43,583 bases of DNA from positions 1 to 43,583 of the forward strand of contig JANNNE010000341.1 of the NCBI GenBank assembly GCA_031398385.1. The letters are read 5' to 3'. A program made the translations under genes and the position numbers. How positions within the stretch are numbered: position 1 is the first letter of the stretch; every line of letters begins with the position of its first letter. Source of the stretch: Ideonella_A sp031398385. GTDB taxonomy: Bacteria; Pseudomonadota; Gammaproteobacteria; Burkholderiales; Burkholderiaceae_C. The notes under the pieces were generated by a model. It saw only the letters and a list, made by a program, of their open reading frames with translations. It did no database searches and was not told the origin of the DNA. Shown here one piece after another: positions 15,857 through 24,109 of this stretch.

Positions 15857-15897
15857 GAAAGTCTCCTCGAAGTAGATAATCGTCTGCAAGAAGTCCA

Positions 15898-15934
15898 CTA
15901 TCTGAACACTTCTGCGCACACGAACCTCAGATAG
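15898..15934. promoter_or_regulatory. Dyad in the Bug-receptor / IclR divergent promoter
   Basis: CTATCTGA (15898-15905) and its exact inverse TCAGATAG (15927-15934) lie 21 bases apart in the 153-base spacer between the divergent receptor and IclR genes. Position and symmetry suit an operator for the IclR-family regulator, controlling the cluster and possibly itself. No experimental site is known to me. Confidence 0.45.
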
Positions 15935-16009
15935 AAATGTTAGGGACATTGGCAGACGAAAGAAATGGCAAATTGATCGTGGCGTCCATATAGTGAACCT
16001 GGCAGGCCC

Positions 16010-16804
16010 ATGAGTGATCGTGTCGCGTCTCCCGTCTCGGGCACTCAACTGGTCAGAAAGTCCGGTTGGTTGCTGCGGTTGATCGCGAACGCGAACCACC
16101 AGGGTGCCAGGTTGGTCGATCTCACGACCCATTCGAATCTGGAACGACCAACCGCAAGACGGATCCTCAGAGGACTCATTGAGGAAGGCATGGTGCGGCA
16201 GGATGAATCGAGTCGCAGGTATTTCCTTGGCCCGCTCATCTTCGAGTTGGGTGTCACCGCTGCACACCGCTACCGGTTGTCGGAGATCGCAGCCCCATGT
16301 CTGGATCGCATCGCCGCAGAAACGGGGGACACGGTCTACCTGGTCCAACGCAGCGGGCTCGACGCGGTATGCGTCGCCAGGCGAGAGGGAAGTTACCCGG
16401 TGAAGGTTCTCACCATCGACGTCGGTAGCCGGCGACCTCTCGGCGCGGCGGCCGGAAGCCTTGCGATCCTGATGAATCTTCCTGCCATCGAGCAAAGGTC
16501 GATCCTCGAGGCCAACAAGACACAAATGGAGCAGTACGAGCGACTGACCTCTCGCCGGACTCTCGATGCGATCGAGGCTTCACGCCAGCTGGGATTTGCC
16601 CTGATGCCAACCAATGTTATGCCCTATGTCAGCGCGGTCGGGGTCTCGATCCCTTCCGGCGCCGGCGCACCCATTGCTGCTCTGAGCGTTTCCGCATTGA
16701 CGGACCGGATCATGGTCGGAAAGCGCTATATCGAAATCGCTGCACTGCTGAGACGTGAGGCCAACGTGATTGCGGCATACGGGCGCAGTTCGACGGGCGC
16801 ATAG
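16010..16804 (+). CDS. IclR-family transcriptional regulator
   Basis: This 264-residue regulator has an N-terminal winged helix-turn-helix (about 15-75: GARLVDLTTHSNLERPTARRILRGLIEEGMV). The IclR effector-binding domain follows (about 85-255), with LSEIAAPCLDRIAAETGDTVYLVQRSGLDAVC and RRPLGAAAGSLAIL, the usual G-x-P-L-x-x-x-A-G position. Members bind small carboxylates, aromatics or sugars. It is transcribed away from the Bug receptor/glycoside hydrolase cluster, so it most likely controls that cluster in response to its substrate. Confidence 0.92.
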   Translation: MSDRVASPVSGTQLVRKSGWLLRLIANANHQGARLVDLTTHSNLERPTARRILRGLIEEGMVRQDESSRRYFLGPLIFELGVTAAHRYRLSEIAAPCLDRIAAETGDTVYLVQRSGLDAVCVARREGSYPVKVLTIDVGSRRPLGAAAGSLAILMNLPAIEQRSILEANKTQMEQYERLTSRRTLDAIEASRQLGFALMPTNVMPYVSAVGVSIPSGAGAPIAALSVSALTDRIMVGKRYIEIAALLRREANVIAAYGRSSTGA

Positions 16805-17097
16805 GCATTGAAGAATTCGTCAGGCTGGCAACACGGCAGGCGTTTTGGCAAGCTTGACTAGGACCTCGTGAAAGTGGGTAGAACCAACGCACGGGTCAAG
16901 TATGTTTTTTTCATGTGTCCGAGCTACCAGGTGGGCCGCCAACCCGAGCGTCGGAGCGGGCGGGCGCGTCATGCGAAGGTAAAAGGAGGAGGCGCCAGCA
17001 GGGGGACACGGGGCATAACGCGCCCGCCCGCTCCGACGCTCCCACGCCAGACGCCATCCGCTCACAAACTCAGACGCCACGCGGTGATGTGCGCAAT
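16805..17097. other. Non-coding stretch containing inverted-repeat copy 2
   Basis: There is no credible gene here. A T7 run lies near 16903-16909 and the inverted-repeat element occupies 16946-17041. The only long frames have no recognisable content. Confidence 0.5.
16946..17041. repeat. Inverted-repeat element, copy 2
   Basis: Two 24-base arms (16946-16969 and 17018-17041) are perfect inverted copies, rich in GGGCGGGCG. The 48-base interior holds GAAGGTAAAAGGAGGAGGCGCC and GGGGGACACGGGGCAT-type words. These recur, inverted, in the element at 9565-9694. The shared order of arm, TGTCCCCC, CTCCTCC, TTACYTTC and arm supports common descent. It sits directly beside pseudogenes. Confidence 0.75.
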
Positions 17098-17375
17098 CAC
17101 GCCAGCAGATCGAGCAAACTGCGCGCCACCACCTTGATCGCACGCCGCAGATCGGGTCAGCCGCCGTGGACCCGCGCTTCTCCGCGTACAGCAACAGTTC
17201 GGCAGCCGCGGCAGCGGCATCACGGCGCCGACCCATCGGCGTGGTACCGGCGTGGCTGGCCATGCCGACAATCTCGCCGATAAAGCGCAGGCCGCCATTG
17301 ATCGACGTGACCACACCCAGCGGCAGATCAAGTTCGTTCAACACCGGCCCCTGCTCGTGCACCGCCAAACCCTTG
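17098..17375 (-). pseudogene. Hydantoinase/carbamoylase (allantoate amidohydrolase-like) family amidase remnant
   Basis: The minus strand reads HEQGPVLNELDLPLGVVTSINGG and then VGMASHAGTTPMGRRRDA, the dimerisation/substrate-binding block of M20-type carbamoylases and allantoate amidohydrolases. The N-terminal metal-binding half is missing. After AEKRGSTAADP the frame is lost. A short tail in another frame, AIKVVARSLLDLLA then stop (TGA at 17098-17100), could be the original C-terminus after an internal deletion. The HIEQGPVL motif has also lost its Ile. The gene cannot make a functional enzyme. Confidence 0.7.
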
Positions 17376-17387
17376 TTCGACGCCTCT

Positions 17388-17579
17388 GAGATGGCAGCCG
17401 GCCGCTATCGGCTGGTATTCGACGTGGCCGCGTATTTCCGCGACCGCAGTCACCCGTTGCCGGATCCGGCATTTCTCGACCAGGTGCCGCTCGACTTCGG
17501 AATCGCCGATACCGACGGCCACTATCACCTGCCGCTGCTGGTCAGCCCCTGGAGCTACAGCACCCACCGCGGCAGCTGA
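17388..17579 (+). pseudogene. 5-hydroxyisourate hydrolase, C-terminal remnant
   Basis: The plus strand encodes AAGRYRLVFDVAAYF, PAFLDQVPLDFGIADTDGHYHLPLLVSPWSYST, then a C-terminal HRGS. This is the C-terminal half of a transthyretin-like 5-hydroxyisourate hydrolase (ureide pathway), whose signature ends YRGS. Here Tyr is replaced by His (CAC, 17565-17567). The N-terminal half with its catalytic residues is missing. The fragment abuts the 5' end of the amidase remnant head to head, as if one deletion removed both gene starts. Confidence 0.75.
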
Positions 17580-17939
17580 GGGGATGTGCGCTCTCGACGC
17601 ACCCCGACTTTTTTCGGATCGAGCATGGTGCGGGCCGAACAAACCCCCGCGATCACGTCGCCATTGCCTCGGACCGGAACGCACGCGGCGTCGGACCGCG
17701 CTTGCCTTCTTTGATAAAGACCCTCCGCGAGGCAAACATCCCATTGACGTCGGGCAAGGCTGCGGGCGCCCGAATCAGTTTGCAGCAAACACCGTCCCGG
17801 CACCCGCCCCGATGGCGCCACCACGCCGCAGGTCGACTCCGCTGCGTCGAGGAGGTTTCCAAGACCTTCGCCATCCGAGTACGAACCGGTATCGCTGCTC
17901 TGCGCCTATCCGCTGCGCGCGTGACATTTTGTCGACGTA
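17580..17939. other. Gene debris between remnants and the large operon
   Basis: No intact gene is present. At 17846-17910 the plus strand reads VEEVSKTFAIRVRTGIAALR, which resembles the first strands of a nitrate/sulfonate-type ABC ATPase (VxxVSKTF...ALxxV). It has no Walker A motif and soon ends, so it is at best a remnant (low confidence). The rest shows nothing recognisable. Confidence 0.3.
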
Positions 17940-19856
17940 TCAGTTCCGCCCAAAGCGTCTGAGCGGTACGCCTTCGGTCATCTGCATCGCGAACTGTGCC
18001 GATTGCGGTTGCTGTTGGCCGTCGACGGCGTCAATCAGGTGCGCAAGCTCGAGGATATTCAGCACCCGTGCGGATTCACCGTGAGACCAATGCGTGTTGT
18101 CGAGATCTTTGGGCTTCTGATGTGACAGCTCCGTGCCGTCGGCCTGTCGATGTCTTTTGGTCCAGGGCAGACCCGCCGAGGCAGGCGCATCCAGGCCCAT
18201 GTGCAAGGCCTCCGGTTTCAAGTGCAGATCGACCGCTTTCAGATCGCCCTTGAACAGGCAGATCAAGACATTGGGTGAAAGTTTTTCGCGGCGCAGCAAT
18301 TCCAGCGGAACGGCCAGACCGCGCTGGGCGCCGGCATCTTCCCAGGCATCCTGTTCCAGATCCGGCCAGCCCGAGACCAGCGCCGAGCGCAGCAGAAAGC
18401 CGCTGACCCGGGGTGGCGGCGGCAGGCCGACAGCGATGTCGGGCACTGTCGGACCCAGGCTCAGCACGCCTTGCCACAGCCGATCCATCCATACAGGATC
18501 GATGTCGAAGACGCGCAGGGATTCCGTCGGGAGCAGACGTTCGTCCGGCACCAAGTAGTTGAACGGAAGGGGCTTGAGCAGGGCCAGATCCTTCAGCCAC
18601 CTGTCACAGGCGGGAGGGATTGGCACCGGGCTCGAGGGTGCGGCCGGTTGCAGGGCCAGATGCCCGTACAGATGGGCCTGCGAGGCGGCGAGCAACTGCT
18701 GCCGGCGGGTGTGTTTCCACTGCAGCAGCGCGGTGCTGATGCGTTGATCGGCCAGTGTCAGCAGCCGCCCGAGTTCCCAGGCGGCAGCATAGGACACATC
18801 GAACATCCGGGTATCCGCATCGAAGCGCAGCAGCGCATCAGCTGTGGTCGATGCGCTTCCGGATGCAACCGCATTCGGGGGCCCGGCCGTCGGCACCAGG
18901 GGACCTCGGTAAAAGCCGTAGCCACGGCTGCCGCCGCGCAGATGATGGGGCACGGGCACGCGGCCATCTGCCAGCAGCGCATCGGCACCGGCATTGCCGG
19001 TGGGCGGCAATGTCAGCGGCTTGCTGGCATCCAGACCATTCAGCAGTCCGACGAAACTGTGCTCCGGGTTGCTGCAGCTGAAGCGCCAGCTCTTCAAAAC
19101 GACGAAACGTGCGGCGGACGCATTGCCGCCGGGAAACCTGAATTTGCCCTTGGTGCTGTTCGGCTGGGTGAGATCAGCCGGGCCCTGGTCGTACCGGTTC
19201 TCGACCGAGACCAGATAGGCCATGCTGAGTTTGCCGGCAGGCGGCAGGCGATTGCCCATCACCACTGCCGTCTCGGTCAAATTGCCGTGTGCATCGGCGG
19301 TTGCCCGTACATGGGCCAGCAGAGTCAGGTCATCGGTGGTCGGCATGATTTTCGCGAGCAGACTCACCGGCAGGTCGATGACAGTGATCTGATCCGAATC
19401 GCTCTGGCCGGATTCCTTGCTCAGTCCGGTCCAGTAGCCGTCGTCGCCGGTCGCTTGCAGCTGTTTTCCCAATGTGACGGTCTGCGGGGTGGGCAGCGGC
19501 GTCACATCGTCTTCGCTGATCAGCAGCAAGGCCAGCCAGCTGGGCGCGGCAGCGGAGGTCCGGCCGGGTGCGGCCTCACGTTCCCACGGCAACGTACTGC
19601 GGCGCAGCACGACATGGGGCAATACATTCTGATGATCGCCAAGACTTCCCGCCGGTGGAAACACGGCGGCGATATCTTGCGGCTCCAGGCGAAAGCGCGC
19701 GCCCTGAACGACAAAGTTCAGATCCTTGCTGGTGAACCTGGCAATCGCAGCGCCACCTTTGTGCTTCAGGGTTTGCGTGACGGAGATCGAATAATTGCCG
19801 GACTCCATCGCCGGCAGGTGGTTGCTGATGAATTCGATTTCTGATTGATCCGGCAT
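17940..19856 (-). CDS. Uncharacterised 638-aa protein, gene 5 of the large operon
   Basis: I do not recognise a named family. The N-terminal 75 residues look beta-rich (SGNYSISVTQTLKHKGG, NFVVQGARFRLEPQDIAAVFPP), followed by VLPHVVLRRSTLPWERE. A helical segment, YAAAWELGRLLTLADQRISTALLQWK, lies in the middle. The C-terminal third contains FNYLVPDERLLPTESLRVFDIDPVWMDRLWQG. No signal peptide or transmembrane segment is seen. The ATG at 19856 is chosen; a GTG one codon earlier is possible. It starts 50 bases after the DUF6603 gene, the only real gap in the operon. A structural or binding role beside its giant neighbours is inference. Confidence 0.75.
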   Translation of the reverse strand: MPDQSEIEFISNHLPAMESGNYSISVTQTLKHKGGAAIARFTSKDLNFVVQGARFRLEPQDIAAVFPPAGSLGDHQNVLPHVVLRRSTLPWEREAAPGRTSAAAPSWLALLLISEDDVTPLPTPQTVTLGKQLQATGDDGYWTGLSKESGQSDSDQITVIDLPVSLLAKIMPTTDDLTLLAHVRATADAHGNLTETAVVMGNRLPPAGKLSMAYLVSVENRYDQGPADLTQPNSTKGKFRFPGGNASAARFVVLKSWRFSCSNPEHSFVGLLNGLDASKPLTLPPTGNAGADALLADGRVPVPHHLRGGSRGYGFYRGPLVPTAGPPNAVASGSASTTADALLRFDADTRMFDVSYAAAWELGRLLTLADQRISTALLQWKHTRRQQLLAASQAHLYGHLALQPAAPSSPVPIPPACDRWLKDLALLKPLPFNYLVPDERLLPTESLRVFDIDPVWMDRLWQGVLSLGPTVPDIAVGLPPPPRVSGFLLRSALVSGWPDLEQDAWEDAGAQRGLAVPLELLRREKLSPNVLICLFKGDLKAVDLHLKPEALHMGLDAPASAGLPWTKRHRQADGTELSHQKPKDLDNTHWSHGESARVLNILELAHLIDAVDGQQQPQSAQFAMQMTEGVPLRRFGRN

Positions 19857-19906
19857 CACTCGGTTCTCGCTATTCGGGACGCGGTTGGAAGATCATTCTT
19901 GCGGTC

Positions 19907-22900
19907 TCAACGCTGCAGGATCAGCTCAGGCGCTGCCAACAGATCGCTTCCGGCACCAGGGCGGATCGAAATCCTGTCGGTGTCCAGGCCCAATGCCTTG
20001 GCCGTCTCCGCCCAACCCGCTGCGGCCGTGCTGCCGGCCAAGCTTTTTTCCACCTGCGCCGTGCTGGATGCAATCCGGTTCAGGGCCGCAAGTGCCGGTG
20101 CTGCAGCCGGCGTCGCCGCGGCAAGTGGTTCGAATGCAAATACGCTGCGCTTGATCAAACGCGAATGTCCGGGTGTCGGTTGCCTGGCCGGGGTGATTAC
20201 CAGCCCTGCAACCGCGTCGACATACTGCGGTGCATTGACGCTCGGCGTGCTGCCGCCGGCCGCGCTGCCCCAAAGGTTGGCCGGCAGCTTCTTGGACGCG
20301 GCGTTGACCACTGTGAAGCTGCCAGGGGCAGGGCGACCCTTGTACAGAATCGAGACCGCAAAACTGGAATCGACGTCCGCGGCCGCCATCGGCCCGATCT
20401 GCAGTGCGTTCGAGATGGGCACCTGGCTGCCGACCGCCAATTCGAAGTGCTTGGCATTGACGATTGCCACTGCGGCAGGTTCGTCCTTGTTGCCACTGCT
20501 CAGCAGGCCGTCGGTGATGCTGATGTTGCAGATGTTTTCGGCGGGAAGGAATGCCTTGGCGAAGTCGGCCCAATCCAGCTTGGCGGTGCTGCCGGAATGG
20601 CGCGCGCCGAAGTCGAAGTCGATGTGGCAGATGGCCAGGCTGACGCGCGCATGACCAGCGAATTCCGGGCCGTGAAGGCTCAGATCCGCACCCACCTCGA
20701 CCGTGATGTGGTGGGTGCCGAAAACGTGAATTGTGTAGGAGGCGCCGACATGAATCGACATGTCCGCTTCGTAATGGTATGGGGCGTAGTTGAGCAGGAA
20801 GTTGGCATTGGCCTGCATCCAGGCCTTCAGGTTGCCATCTTGATAAGTCGCTTGCAGCGCGCCGCCGGCCATCAGCGCATGGCCGCTCAATGCACAGTAG
20901 GCATCGCCCTTGATCTGCACCGTGCTGGCAGCTTGCCAAGTGAAGCCGAGCCGCGGCGGGTTCGGGTAGTGGGGCGGCACCACGAAATTCGGGTGATAGC
21001 CGCCGAGCGTGACGACAAACTCACCGTCTCGTTCAAGCGCGGGTTCGCCGGGAAACCAGCAGTAAAACGCAAAACCACCGCGCAACTGGCAGGCGCGCGA
21101 AAAAATGAAGGATGCCGAAGTGATCTCCGCCTCGACCGAAAGCAGATGCTCGGCCGGTGCAAAGCGCGCTTTCAGCGCCATCTGCAATTCAGCGATCGGC
21201 GTCACCGTAGCCTTCAGCTCAGCCGAAGGGAGAATCAGCGTTGACATGCCGAGAACATCCACCTCGAACTGATGGCCGAATGTCACGGCCAGCATGGCAA
21301 ACGAATCGATCAGCTTGAATGAATTGAACTTGACGCCAACCGCGAGAAAATACTGTCCGATATCGATCGGTACATACTGGTGCAGTTGTGCAAGCGCCCC
21401 GGCGACGTCCTTCACGGCCGAGGCGGGATCAACCGCTGATTTGACGAGCGGGTATTCCGCCACGCCGGCGATCGGCGGCATGATCAGCGCGCGGTTGTAG
21501 CCGAAGCCGGCCGCCAGCCCGGTGACAAAGAAGAATGCCGGCCCGCCGATCGGGTAGTCGAGTACCGCGTAGACAAACAGCGATGGCTGGCCGTGCAGCT
21601 TGGCATAGGAGCCGAGCGCCGACAGCGACAGCACTTTCGCTTTCAAGATCGCCGCGCCATCGTAGCTGTCGTATTTCTCGCCGCTGGCGTGGTCGACCTG
21701 CTCGCTGCGCAACAGCGCGCCGCCAATCTCGACCGGGCCGCTGGCAAAGTCGAGCCCCAACCCGTGCAGCTCGAAATGCGGTTCGATCGGGTGAATTTTC
21801 GATCGCACACCCAGACCATCCAGAGACAGGGAAAGCGGCCCGGCAGTCAGACCGCCATCAACCAGCAACGTCAGTTCGGAATTGGCGTAACGCAGGCCGA
21901 CGCGTTCGACGTTGACCGGGCCGAAGTGTTTCTGCAGGCTCACCCAGTGGGTGCCGTCGTCGTTTGCCGCCGGGCTCGGCCCGGGTGTGGGTGCCGCCAC
22001 GGCACCGCTGTTTTCACTGGGCGTGCCGCTGCTGTCGGTGCTCAGCGGCAGGCCGATGTCGATCGGGTCGCCAGCCAGCATCAATTTGGCGGCGAGGTTC
22101 AGACCCTTGCGCAACGCCGGGTCGCCTGCGGTAGGCAGCGGGGTCGTGCCAACGCCGAGGCGGGCGTTGATCGGTGCGATCAGGGTATCGACCTTGGCCT
22201 TGGGTACGTCCGCCGTGGCGCCGACCAACTGCAGCGTCAATGCCAGACGCTCGTTTGCAGGCAGCACCGTGCCGAGCAATGGCAGCCTGGACAAATCAAG
22301 ACCTGCGCCGAAATCGGCGGCAAACAGCGCCAGGCCAGGTGAAGGTGCCGGACCAGAACCCGCTGCGGGGGCTGGTGCGGATGACCGCGCCAACAAGGCG
22401 CTGCGCAATTCGACCGACACATTCACAGCGGGCGGCAGCGTGACATTGCCGATGGCGGCGAGATCCTGCAAGGACAGCTTGTCATTGCCGGCGCCGCAAT
22501 AGCTGGCGACCAGCAGGTCGCCGCCATCGCGGTCAAAGTGCAATTCGAAGCGCCGCGGACCGAAGACCAGGAAACCTGCCCATTGCTGCTTCAGCTTGCC
22601 ATCGGCCTGATGCGTCAGGCTCAGGCTCAATTCGGCCCTCAGGCGGCTGTCGACGCTGCAATCGAGCTTCAGCGACAGGTCGCGATGTTCGCTGTGGAAT
22701 ACCAGCTCCGCGTAGTCCAGCGTGAAAGCATCAATCGAGTGCGGAACTTCGACGTGCGCCACTGCCAAGGCAAATTTGCTGAGCCAATGCCCGAGCGGGA
22801 TATTCGCGTCTGGGCCCAGCCGCGCGGTGAAGGCCCAGGCGCTGCCGGCACGCTCGGCCATGACGGCCAAGGGGCGGTCGTCGACCAGCAGGTCCGCGAG

Positions 22901-24109
22901 CAAGGTTACGTCGAGTTCGCCGGCGCGATAGTCCAGCTCGACTCCGATGCGACTCAGGTCAACGCTGCCGGCGGGAAAGTCGATCGACCAGACATTGTCG
23001 ACCCGCCCCACAAAGCGGAACGACTTGTTCTCACCCGTCGGCTCGGCGCTGAACCCGAGTCGGCTGATCTGCAGCGCGTGCTCGGGGTGCGACGGATCGG
23101 TGGCAGGCAATCCCATCCACTCGAGCAACCGACCCAGCGGCAGCTTGTCATCGTCACGCATGGCGGCACTGATCGAGAAGTCCGGCCAAGCGGCCTGCAC
23201 CGGCAGACGAACGTCGTTGCCACCCGGAATGACCACGGTCAGCAGCCCGGACACCGATATGGCGGCAGAGCGCGTGTCGGCGTCAAGTGGTGATTCAACC
23301 TCCAGATGCGCCTGCAGCCCGGATACACGCAAGGCGTCGAAACCCGGAATCAGCGACCAGCTGTGGCCGTCGGCAAAGTTCAGTGTGGTGCTGACCTGAC
23401 GCAGTGCGACTTTGATACCGCCGCCGGCCGGGTGTTCGAGCGCAAACAGCCCATCCAGCGATTGCAACGAAACGACGCCGCCTTCGCGCAACTCGTCCGG
23501 CAACCAGGCCATATCGGCACGGATGTCGTGATTCGCACCACTGGCATAACCCAGCAGATCGGCGAAATCGGCCAGTGACGGTTGCGGGTCTTCAAAATCG
23601 GCTTCAAGCCACAGCTCGTCGTGACCACGCGGCACGAAGCGCAATTCGACCGTTCGTTGGCCGAGTTTGACTGCGGCAGCGATGAGACGCTGGCAGCGCC
23701 AATCGGTGGTGCCGTCGTCGAGTCCGATGCTGTCTATCTGCAGCTCATCCGTGGCCGAATCCAGCGACAGGCCGGGCAAGGCTGGCAGGCTGGCGACTTG
23801 TACGGGCCTCGAGACGACGATCAGTTGAACCTGCGCGCCGGTCTCGTCGAGCAGCAGTTCGATCCGGGTCTGGCCGCTGCCCCAAACGGCGCCCGGGGCA
23901 CCGTTGGTGGACGCAATGGGCTGGAACTGCAGGTGCCGGATGACGCTGCCGGCGGGCGCCGCCAGGTTCTGCAGCGGCTGCATCTCCAGCACGCCGCTGG
24001 TCGGCAGGATCACTTTCAAGGCTGCCGGCAGCCCGCCCAGCGCCGCGTCTGCTGCGGCGATCCGCAGTTGGCCGCTGCCCGGCTCCAGCAGAAGACTGAG
24101 CGCGATCAA
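19907..24109 (-). CDS. Giant DUF6603-domain protein, gene 4 of the large operon
   Basis: This 1400-residue protein is dominated by beta-strand patterns. From about residue 720 it matches DUF6603: FGPVNVERVGLRYANSELTL, GLTAGPLSLSLDGLGV, GLGLDFASGPVEIGGALLR, then PRLGFTWQAASTVQIKGDAY, MAGGALQATYQDGNLKAW and GADLSLHGPEFAGHA. DUF6603 has no assigned function that I know of. The N-terminal 700 residues are also beta-rich but unassigned; a Pro/Ala/Ser linker (SSAPAPAAGSGPAPSPG) and another (AVAAPTPGPSPAAND) separate modules. No signal peptide is seen. The start is a TTG overlapping the subtilase stop (TTGA), with no ATG or GTG close downstream in frame. Confidence 0.85.
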   Translation of the reverse strand: MIALSLLLEPGSGQLRIAAADAALGGLPAALKVILPTSGVLEMQPLQNLAAPAGSVIRHLQFQPIASTNGAPGAVWGSGQTRIELLLDETGAQVQLIVVSRPVQVASLPALPGLSLDSATDELQIDSIGLDDGTTDWRCQRLIAAAVKLGQRTVELRFVPRGHDELWLEADFEDPQPSLADFADLLGYASGANHDIRADMAWLPDELREGGVVSLQSLDGLFALEHPAGGGIKVALRQVSTTLNFADGHSWSLIPGFDALRVSGLQAHLEVESPLDADTRSAAISVSGLLTVVIPGGNDVRLPVQAAWPDFSISAAMRDDDKLPLGRLLEWMGLPATDPSHPEHALQISRLGFSAEPTGENKSFRFVGRVDNVWSIDFPAGSVDLSRIGVELDYRAGELDVTLLADLLVDDRPLAVMAERAGSAWAFTARLGPDANIPLGHWLSKFALAVAHVEVPHSIDAFTLDYAELVFHSEHRDLSLKLDCSVDSRLRAELSLSLTHQADGKLKQQWAGFLVFGPRRFELHFDRDGGDLLVASYCGAGNDKLSLQDLAAIGNVTLPPAVNVSVELRSALLARSSAPAPAAGSGPAPSPGLALFAADFGAGLDLSRLPLLGTVLPANERLALTLQLVGATADVPKAKVDTLIAPINARLGVGTTPLPTAGDPALRKGLNLAAKLMLAGDPIDIGLPLSTDSSGTPSENSGAVAAPTPGPSPAANDDGTHWVSLQKHFGPVNVERVGLRYANSELTLLVDGGLTAGPLSLSLDGLGVRSKIHPIEPHFELHGLGLDFASGPVEIGGALLRSEQVDHASGEKYDSYDGAAILKAKVLSLSALGSYAKLHGQPSLFVYAVLDYPIGGPAFFFVTGLAAGFGYNRALIMPPIAGVAEYPLVKSAVDPASAVKDVAGALAQLHQYVPIDIGQYFLAVGVKFNSFKLIDSFAMLAVTFGHQFEVDVLGMSTLILPSAELKATVTPIAELQMALKARFAPAEHLLSVEAEITSASFIFSRACQLRGGFAFYCWFPGEPALERDGEFVVTLGGYHPNFVVPPHYPNPPRLGFTWQAASTVQIKGDAYCALSGHALMAGGALQATYQDGNLKAWMQANANFLLNYAPYHYEADMSIHVGASYTIHVFGTHHITVEVGADLSLHGPEFAGHARVSLAICHIDFDFGARHSGSTAKLDWADFAKAFLPAENICNISITDGLLSSGNKDEPAAVAIVNAKHFELAVGSQVPISNALQIGPMAAADVDSSFAVSILYKGRPAPGSFTVVNAASKKLPANLWGSAAGGSTPSVNAPQYVDAVAGLVITPARQPTPGHSRLIKRSVFAFEPLAAATPAAAPALAALNRIASSTAQVEKSLAGSTAAAGWAETAKALGLDTDRISIRPGAGSDLLAAPELILQR

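Noticed and set aside
18471..19844. 457-codon plus-strand frame opposite gene 5 of the large operon
   Set aside because: No recognisable motif, no ribosome binding site, and a Gln/Arg/Gly-rich composition expected for an antisense frame.
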